From assembly GCA_014526335.1 (NCBI GenBank), contig JACTAT010000035.1:3416344-3480343 (forward strand): a DNA stretch of 64,000 nucleotides, given 5' to 3'. Of the stretch, positions 55,560-64,000 are shown one piece after another (the first letter of the stretch is position 1; the number at the start of each line of letters is the position of its first letter). The notes below the pieces were generated by a model that saw nothing but the letters and a program-made list of their open reading frames with translations, had not been told where the DNA came from and ran no database searches. The stretch is from Chrysaora quinquecirrha (lineage: Eukaryota > Cnidaria > Scyphozoa > Semaeostomeae > Pelagiidae). The position numbers and the translations under genes are program-made.

Positions 55560-58467
55560 TCACTTCTGACTGTCCAACAGTTTTAAAATTGACTCACGAT
55601 CACGTAAGGATTTCCAAGCACTGTCTTTCTCTTTTTTGGTTAAACCTTTTTTCTTTTGTTTAGCAGCAGTTATCTTTCTAAATGCATCCATTACCTCCGC
55701 ATCAATCACCTTGGCTCTTTGTTTCAATTCTTGTTTTTGCATTTCTTTCTGAGCTTTCACCAGAAGCGCTTCTGCAGTACGTTTATTCTTCTGCATCACT
55801 GTCTTTAGCTCATTCTGATGACGTTTCAGCTCAATCAATACCTAAAAACCAACAATAATACACAGCTTTACGCGTTGATCGTGTCAAAATTGCTGACCTT
55901 ATACACGCGTTTTTAATAAAGAATCACTTCATAAGGAACCTACATGCAGAAGGCCTGGAAAATTAAAGAACTTATTCTACTAAAGAGAAAATCACTAAAG
56001 GAACTTTTCAATATTGATTACTTTTATCACCGCAAACAATCATTTGCAGTCAAAAATCACAAATTATGCGTTACGCATGTATCAAATGTTTCCTCCACTT
56101 TTCTCGACCTTTGCCCCCATATAAGTGGCTCTGTATAATAGTCATGATATTAAGTGTGCAGTTCAAATCAAGGAACTATTAAGGAACTTCTGGGACTACA
56201 GTTGACTCAAAAGAGGTCCAAAAATAAGGAACTTTAAGAACTATGTCTTGAGCTGGGTTCTTTAAAAAAAAGGGGGTGTAGTGCAGCACTAAAGAACACC
56301 ATATTAAGGGAAATCAATGTTTTATTTATTGACGGTTCAACGGACACTTTCGAACAAACAAAGGACAAATATCTATCACTGGACATATTCATCAGCGCTT
56401 TTCAACTATTTACCCCCTTAGCTCACACCATTTTTCTTATTACATTCCTCCTATACTCCTTGGAAACAGCTACTAACAACAAGACTAGTCTACAACAAAT
56501 TTAATAAGTCTAGCAGACACCTCTCTACAACTGCCAAAACAATGGTCAATTTTTGTCCGTCATATGGAGATTCCACTTGAATTACTCTCAAACATAATGA
56601 ACTTTTCAATTTTGCAAGAGGAACATTCCTGTCAAAATAGGCACCTGGGTTTTTTTTTAGTATTTGTAAATGTCTTTATTGTCTTCATCAAGCTTCCATT
56701 GTCTTTGATGTGTCACAGTTTTGACACAGTTTATTTGCAGGCACTTCTTTAAAACACTCGCAAGTCTAACTGGACTAGCAATTATTTAAGCCAGGCTTAT
56801 GTTGACCTGTGATACAATAGAAATAAAGCCAACTAGTAGCAACTGCTAATTTATGTTGACATATTTCAACAGTCAACACCTTTCTAGTCAGCACTTTTAG
56901 GATACAGTTGATTGAAGTCGCAAGAGTGCTCATATTGACTGGACTGACAGGAATCAGCTGTCAACTAATGCATCGATGTAGAACATGCCTAACTTTCTGA
57001 AATTGTGCATCCACTAGTTCCCCTCAAAAAGGAACTAGTTGCCAACTAGTTGCTAGAGTGCTTATGTCAAAAAGTCAGTTGAAATAAAAAAGCTCCAGAA
57101 TTTCTGGAGTTGTTGATTTCTGATTGTTGATTAAGCTTTGAACACAAACTTCTCACAAGATTATAATGTTTTCAGTTTTCAAATTCCTCAAAAATTGCTG
57201 AGTGATATTATTAACCTTTTATTCAAACAAACTTGCAGTTGGGATTTTGCTAGAGCAGTGAGCACTTTATGGACCGGATACCATTACTGGCATCCAACAA
57301 TGGCTTTTCCTCAAATTAAGCCTGGCCTACTAGAAAGTAATATCTGGAGCCTTTAACGATCTTCACCAAAAAGCTTGCAGTTTTTTTCAACAATTTTGGC
57401 ACAGAATAAGTAATACTTTAAAGTTTATATCAAAACATTATTAACAGAATTACCTCATCATCTATATCCACATCACCTTCCTCATCACTTTGTGGCTCAA
57501 TAAGCCCAAGATTGACCAGCTCATCCTTGATTGCATTCTCTAGTGCTTTTGCATGTGGAATTGTGAAGTTCTTTGTCTGTGATGGAGTGTTTGCTTGACT
57601 GTTATCATTATTTATATTTGCCTTTGATGATTCTGATAAATCACTTTCATCCATTGGTGCCAGTATATTTTCATCCACAAGAGCAGATATTAGTCTCTGT
57701 GTGAGTGGTCCAAATGGACAATTTTCTTCCTCAGTTTGAATCGAGTTCATGTCTACTTGTTTTGCTTTCTTTTCAAAATCAACATTTTCTGAATTTGTAC
57801 TCAATGTAGTTCCAGCTCTGCGTTTTTCATACTTGTTTCCTTCTCGTTTTTCTTCATTTACATCTTCTTGTGCCCAAACTTTAGTGTAATGTTTTCCTAA
57901 TGATGGTACTTTGAAATATTCACTTTCTTCTGTAGGGGTATTTATAATGTCCTCTAAAACTTTTAAATCATCGAGAGTTATATCAGCACAGTAAGGTTCA
58001 ACAGCAGCCCAGAACTTATTAGGAGCATCTGTTGCAGCTTTTGGCTTTGAAACATAAACTTCTGGGTCTGATTCACACTTTGGACCCTTGCCTGAACCCT
58101 TTCCTTTCACTTTTGACGACGACAAAGATTTTGCTTCCTCACTTTTCTGCTTTTTTGCAGGTCTTTCATCCAATGTAGACTTTGAAGACCTCTTGCCTTG
58201 AAGTTGGTTTAATAAATCAAGTTCAAGGGAACTTTTCTTGTCTTTCTTATCTGCCCATTCACTGAGGATTTTCAACTCAGACTCAAGCTGTCTATGACGG
58301 ATATTAGCTGCTCCAAGGAGACTCTCTAAATCAGTATAGATATCATCAAGTTCATTCAGTTGTATATGTGCATTAGATGGTTTTGTTAATATTGAAGAAT
58401 ATTTTGGGCATCTTTTGGTGTGGTCTAAATGTTTGAAATCATGAAACTGAAGAGGCAAGTCACCCAT
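55560..58467 (-). CDS. TADA3: Transcriptional adapter 3 (ADA3)
   Basis: Adaptor subunit of the nuclear histone-acetyltransferase complexes SAGA and ATAC, linking ADA2/GCN5 to the rest. Two exons, 57454-58467 and 55560-55841, join at GAG/gtaatt and ttttag/GTA in phase to give 431 residues, essentially the length of vertebrate TADA3. Visible family features: N-terminal LPLQFHDFKHLDHTKRCPKY, a coiled-coil-like segment, the conserved block KFWAAVEPYCADITLDDL, LGKHYTKVWAQED, CPFGPLTQRLISALVDENIL, an acidic stretch before the junction, then a basic helical C-terminus with EVMDAFRKI and WKSLRDRESILKLLD. The ATG at 58467 is chosen because the family motif starts within three residues of it. The gene follows the ORP-type gene on the same strand. 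The intron (55842-57453) shows no extra exon. Confidence 0.96.
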
Positions 58468-60983
58468 TTTATCTTACTCACTCTCCACCTTAGATAAAAG
58501 AAGACAAATTTCAGTTAGAGTTAACAAATATAGAATTTCAATGGAAATGATTGTTGGGGGAGGCTAAATGACACAGTTGACTATGCCAGGTTGCATTGCA
58601 TGTATGATGTGCCTGAGATTTCTGGCATGGAAGAGTGATTTTCTGTTGGTCTTTCTATTGTCCCATTGTGTAACCTTTGGGGTACCTGGTCTGTACATGG
58701 AATGCATCATAAAACAAAAAAAAATTAAGGGGAACACCAGAGAGCAAGAGCAAAAAACTTCAGTCCGTAACTTCATCACTTTTGATTTAAAACTTTAAAA
58801 GGCTGCTTTTCTAGTGCTATTGCACCATTCAGGCCTTTTTTATAGATACTGCAAAAATCTCGTTTGGCAAGCTGTACTGGCTCTGCATTTGATTTCCTTC
58901 CCTTGTTCTTGCGCATACTCGACCGTATAGCGTATTCTGGAATCGTGAAGTTTAGGCCCATCAGACTCCAAATTCTTAGTTACTCCCAGGGTCTCAGCAA
59001 ACATACAGATAATAGTTAAAAACACCCTCTCTCCATTACTATTATAGTTACCTTCACAGATTCTTTCTCAGAAACGACATCAGTTCTATCATTTATCAAT
59101 TCTATACACGTTTTCCAGCTTCGTTAAAGTACCAACATCCACTGCACTTGTCATCTTTATTTCGCTAGCGGCCTTTACTATTCACCAAAACCTGAACAAC
59201 AATATGTCGAGATAAAATCCAGGCCAGGTGAATAACGCGTTTGCGGACCCTGAAATCCAGCATATTCTGGTCCACAACAAGTGGGACCCTTTAAGCAGAC
59301 CTTATGATTTCATTCACGGACCTCTTCTGATGTTAACAGCTAAATTGCAACGACCAACCCGCGACCAATATTAAACCAGACAGCAGAAAAACAATTTAAC
59401 AGATCAAGCTCAAATATGATAGAAAAATCGATAACTGTTTTGATTTCTTTTTAAAGAACAAATGTATGAAGTGAATAATGCATACAGTTGGAGTGGGGGA
59501 GCATACAGTGCTGGGGAAGAATTATATTTTACTTAATTTCATCTTTTAACATCCACAAAATACAATAGTCATTCAGTATTTTTAGAATTCCTAATCATGA
59601 TATTAAAATGAAAATCTTAAAATACACAGAAATAAAATAACAGTTTTCCCTACAGTATGATAAATACTATGAAAATTTCCACAATACAGTATTGGTACGG
59701 AAGCACTTAGATGGCACACACTATCAATTTTTGGTACTAGGACGTGCCGTCCGGAATCGGAATGGTTCACTTCACGATTCTGGTATAAGGGACGATGTCA
59801 AATTTCTGAATTTAGGTATAAGAAAGGGTAACGATTTTAGAAATTTTGGTAAAAGGAAAGGTGCCGACTTCAGATATTATAGATATCTCGACATTCGATA
59901 TATTTTGGGCAAAATTGGGATTAAGTAATGTTAGCGAAATTGGTATTAAAAGGGTATATCTTTAAAGCTCGGGCGGCTAACCAAAATCAAGCTAAGTACC
60001 TCCCATTGGGGAAAGCATCTACCCACTTGTATATTGATTGCTATGTCTTTTCTCCTTGTATTATTTAATGAGTTCCAGTCAAAAATGCTTTTATTTTCGA
60101 TTTGAAATTATTGATTGTAAGTCTTAAATTACTTGACGATGTAATACTCAATTTTCTGATAAATTGTTTGTTTTTCTTTTCTGTTTCATGTGTCTGTTAA
60201 ACCACCAACCGTCATCCACTTTGTGAAACAACTAGACAAGGAAAAGATGCAATGAGAAAATAAATAAGATCCGATGAACATTGTTAGTATGGTAAGAAGC
60301 GTATATACTATAAATGATCGATAAAGCGATGCCAGATTATGAAACACAGTAGTGGAGCCTCCATGAAGCGATACTGCACATAAAGAATAGACACAATCCA
60401 ATAACAGGCAAATATCTTCGTTTCAAAGGTCATTCCTCGATAAAAAAACCTGCAGCAGACACTTATCTGCAGCAGGCAATAACTTGGGCCCCACAAGTGT
60501 CCATTGCTAGGAGGTGCCTCTTTAACCATCTTTTTCGACAATACATCGCACCAGCAGTTGGGAAATATTTTCTTATACTGTGGCAGTCCACGGCAACTAC
60601 ATGTTAATTGCTTTTTTCAGAGAAATGCTTTTATTCTGTTATTCAGTTTTAACATTGACCTAGGCCTTGGCAAACGATTAAATACTGTTGGTCAAACATT
60701 CGAGGTTTGCTTTACAACCAATGTTTTGACAGTTTGGTCAATAGTTAAAAACATTTTTGCTTGAAGCAAGCAAAAATTGTTTGACAAGCAATGTTTTGGG
60801 ACATGGCAAGACGGTCAGACATGTTGCTTCACAAGCCAATTTCCAATGCTTGCTCATTAGGCAAGGGCCATACAGAAGATAAAAAATTTTCTATGTACGT
60901 TCTATTGTATTTCGTTTTAACTTAGAATTTAGTTCTAACAAGTTCTAACAAAATAAAGATGCGAAAAATAATAAGCAAGCTAC
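58468..60983. other. Intergenic interval upstream of TADA3
   Basis: Should contain the TADA3 promoter and the 3' end of the ORP-type gene; neither can be placed by eye. A patch at about 59750-59900 repeats ggtat/aggg and cgatttcagat-type words in a loose series. The segment 60700-60870 resembles parts of 23060-23300 (aaacatttttgct, aagcaaacaat, ttggcc-like words), possibly an old dispersed element. Confidence 0.4.
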
Positions 60984-63006
60984 CTTCGTTTTCCACTTAA
61001 CTCCCAGTGCTTGTCGTTGTTTTTCTTCTGCTCTTTGCCTTTCTTCAAGCTATAAAGAAAATGCAAGAAAGGCTTAACGGATTCTCTTATTAAAATGATG
61101 GTAATATTTTATAAAGAATATTAAGGGTTAAGCTTTCAGCATCCAAGGATAAACCGTGTACAAGTAAGGGCCACTGGAATTAATGGTAATTAAAAAGAAG
61201 AACAAAAACATTACTTTTTTAGAGATACAAAGCTAATTTTAGCTAATAAGGACATTCTACTGACTCAGTTTTTTTCCACAGATATGACAACAAGAAACTG
61301 TTAGCAAATTTCCAGTTCTGATTCCTTTCTTTGACTTGGAAGATGCACAAGAAATATATACGATAATATATAATAATATATGATAATACAATAAGAGTAA
61401 TACATATCAAAACTTGCCTTATGTTTTGCTGCAGTCGCTGCTTCTAGATTTCCATCTTTCAATGCAAGAGTAACATCATTCCAAAGCCTAATAAAACAAT
61501 GCGCAATAAAGTAAAATCTGGTTGGCACTTAATGAATCCGGTGACCCACGTGAATAGGAAGCTAAGTAGAGTTTCGCTGTTTATATTTGAACCTGGTATC
61601 GGCCTGGTCAATTCGGAATTTAATTGGTTGCTCAATGAACAGAATTGCTAAAGTGACCTTAAAATTTTATCAAATATCACGCTGAAATTTGCCGAAGACA
61701 TGTAAATACCATTATATTAAAACTAAGAAGTGATGCTACATGCTTCGCTGTATCAAGCCGCAATTTTGCTGCATTTCCTGGCTTAGAACATCCACAAAAC
61801 TTGTTTCGAAGCCTACGCAAAAATCTCTCTTTTTTGGTAAATTTTGTGGTTGGATATAAAGCCAAATCGGTTGACGTAAGGTCAGAGAAACTCGTTTTGG
61901 GGCTGGGGTGAGATCGATACTTATCATGAATTGTTGCATTATGTACGTTATAGCGAGGTATCGTCTTAATGTTCTGTTTTTTGCAAGAGCTAAGAAAGTC
62001 ATGAAAACGGAATAGGTACCAATTCTAAACAGGATATACCTATAACCGCAATAGCTTCCCTTTCTTGGCATAATGTTATTAGTCTTGCACCACAGCAATA
62101 TAGAATACATTATTTAGAATACACACTAGTCCAGAGATACGAAGAAATAGAGATACGAAGAAACAAAGCTTACCTTCGTGACTCAAATTCTTTCTGCATT
62201 TCTGATGGCCTAACACGTTTGAGGCATACTGGAAGCTTCTGAACAGCAACTGACTTATCTTTGGCCTAACAATAACAGAAAAATGTGATTTTCCATTAAA
62301 ATGGGTACCCTATTCTGTCCAGTCAAATTTTGATGTGGCTTTTATCCAACAAGGGCTACTGCATTCTAATTCAAGTCTAATGTAGGTTGGAAGGTGGTAT
62401 AATTAGATAAAAAAATTGAAAATTGAAACTTTTGTAACATTATGTTTCTTCTTTTTCTGAAAAAATCTAGTGCACAATAAATATAATAAATGCATAAGCA
62501 AAAAGCATCAAACTAAAATGAGGAGTCTTCCAAGTCGGAATTGGACAACTTTTGAACGAGCAAAAATTAACTGACTAACCTCTTGATTAACATGAGTGAA
62601 ATCTATACTGCCATCCCATGATCCTTCGGCACGACAGCAGACGTTCCCTGTTGGTATATGCCTAGAAAGTTGAGAGTGAAAGACATTAAGACTTATCACT
62701 TTAAAATCAAACCTGGAAGGAATTCCAATATCACAATCTTCCGATTTCTCTTCGTCTATATCTACAGACTTGCATAAGGCTTGTATAGACTTGAGAGAAG
62801 AGATTGCTCAAGTCTGCTCCTAAGCCTTTGATAATCTTCTTTTTCATTCAACAATTAGCGCTGCAGTTTAGAAGCTATAAAATGCAGCTATCTTTTATAG
62901 ATAACTAAACGGATACTTCAAACCAAAACAAACAACGACAAAGCAAAATAAATCAAACTCACTTGATTTCAGCAGAAACCTTGTTCTCTGTTCCACCATA
63001 AAAAGG
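60984..63006 (-). CDS. Oxysterol-binding-protein-related protein, C-terminal part (ORP9/10/11 type)
   Basis: Cytosolic lipid-transfer domain (ORD) of the OSBP family, which exchanges sterol or phosphatidylserine for PI4P at membrane contacts. Exons in order: 62963-63006, 62580-62661, 62174-62265, 61418-61487, 60984-61049; all junctions keep phase. They encode PFYGGTENKVSAEIK, AEGSWDGSIDF, LPVCLKRVRPSEMQKEFESR, RLWNDVTLALKDGNLEAATA and AKHKLEERQRAEEKQRQALG. The ESRRLW, AKHKLEERQR series is the conserved end of the ORD. The preceding exons, including the lipid-binding signature, lie right of the window. The donor after AAACATAAG at 61417 is GC (gcaagt), a GC-AG intron. After 60984 the sequence has either a gtagct donor with an unseen last exon or a read-through adding about 12 residues. 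ORP9 is the closest fit by eye; 10 and 11 are not excluded. Confidence 0.85.
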
Positions 63007-63404
63007 CTGAAAAATAAATAGGATATTGAAAAATTTAGGTTGCATCGATTTAAAAATTCGAAAATTTAGTCTTTGCTCAATATGTTATTTCATGAGATAA
63101 AATTTTTACATAAAACTAGTGTTGGCAAATTAAGCTAATTGAGCTCTGCAACTCATGATCCAACAGGCAAAATCAATCGTAAAGTACTGTCGGTGCACTT
63201 TACGACCGAGGTAGTAAGCTTGACAGATATATGTCAACAATATGGATAGAAAAGGAACAATAGGCAGCTTATAGCTGCATGTGGCTACTGCTTTATGCAA
63301 AGGGCGCAAATCTTACGATGTTCTGTTGTTGTGTAATGAACTGATCCGAGCCTGCGAACGGACCCTGATTATGCCCGAAGAGGTTGCTTTCGGAGATCAG
63401 ACAT

Positions 63405-63515
63405 CCCGAAAAAGTTACGTCGAAAAAGTTACAACGAGAATGTTGCACCAAAAAAGTTACGCCGAAAGTTACGCCGAGAAAGTTACGCCGAAAAAGTTAC
63501 AGCGAGAATGTTACA
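63405..63515. repeat. Short tandem repeat
   Basis: gaaaaagttacgccga-type words repeat six or seven times with small changes (cgtcga, caacga, cagcga). This yields a repetitive plus-strand open frame that I do not consider a gene. Confidence 0.6.
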
Positions 63516-63573
63516 CATCCCGACTGAACTCGACAGCATAGTGGCTCTGCGACTAGTCTTTGTCTAGGCAGTA

Positions 63574-64000
63574 GCTCTACAGGGTGGCCCAAAAAAGGGA
63601 CCCCCTAACTAAATAATTTATTAATAATTTATTCGTAAGTTGGAATTTCATGAAATTAATACTACATGATATTCAACTCAAGTGAGATATATCTTGTAAA
63701 TATCAAGAAGATATGGGTTAGTATCTCTGAATAAATTGACTTTAAAACTTTACAATCCAAAAACGTACTGTAACAAAACATGCAACTTTATACCCTTACG
63801 TAATCCTTACGCAACAAAACAGAAAAATCAATAACTCATTCTTTCAGTCAAATGATATTCAAAATGTCCTCAATCCTGCTCAAAACACTTCACTAATATG
63901 ACTGACCATACATTAATGGTCGTGACAATTTTACTCTGGGATAATGATTCTCCTTCACGCACGATTGCAGTACAGTATGCAATGATGGAATATCAACAGC
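63574..64000 (+). mobile_element. Probable end of a Tc1/mariner-like element, truncated by the window
   Basis: The sequence tacagggtggcccaaaaaag at about 63577 has the TA followed by CAGGGTG-CCCA form common at the ends of Tc1/mariner-superfamily elements. Downstream, an ATG at 63898 opens a frame reading MTDHTLMVVTILLWDNDSP through to the window edge. Transposase motifs would lie outside, so this is tentative. Confidence 0.35.

Overview
The window is nuclear DNA of a multicellular animal: AT-rich, genes split into short exons with GT-AG introns (one GC-AG), tRNA-derived SINEs, MITE-like inverted repeats and many microsatellites. The conserved genes are animal ones (Greatwall kinase, TADA3, an oxysterol-binding-protein relative). 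The overall look fits a marine invertebrate, possibly a cnidarian, but no sequence here fixes the phylum.

Layout. 1-4 kb: duplicated exon-like blocks and an orphan homeodomain helix-3 exon on the plus strand. 4.7-5.8 kb: two unidentified minus-strand exons. 6-10 kb: MITE-like elements, then a possible small two-exon plus-strand gene (9.89-10.39 kb). 10.7-20.25 kb: MASTL (Greatwall) on the minus strand, 12 exons found, both ends missing. 20.3-30.9 kb: about 10.6 kb with no supportable gene. 30.9-39.2 kb: a large RRM/RGG RNA-binding protein gene on the minus strand. One of its introns holds a 1.8-kb array of about 39 near-palindromic 46-bp units. 41.1-47.3 kb: a seven-exon minus-strand gene for a secreted, Lys- and His-rich protein. 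51.6-54.6 kb: a two-exon plus-strand gene for another secreted protein with a furin-like site. 55.6-58.5 kb: TADA3, minus strand, complete. 61.0-63.0 kb: 3' part of an ORP9/10/11-type gene, minus strand, running off the right edge. The last 430 bases look like the end of a Tc1/mariner-like element.

The identified genes are unrelated in function: mitotic phosphatase control, RNA binding, secretion, histone-acetyltransferase adaptor, lipid transfer. This is an ordinary metazoan neighbourhood rather than an operon or island. The points most worth a second look are the palindromic AGGTCA array inside the RNA-binding gene, the six frame changes in that same gene, and the two secreted proteins I cannot assign to any family. 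Exon borders were read by eye from splice sites and codon phase; no alignment or transcript data were available.
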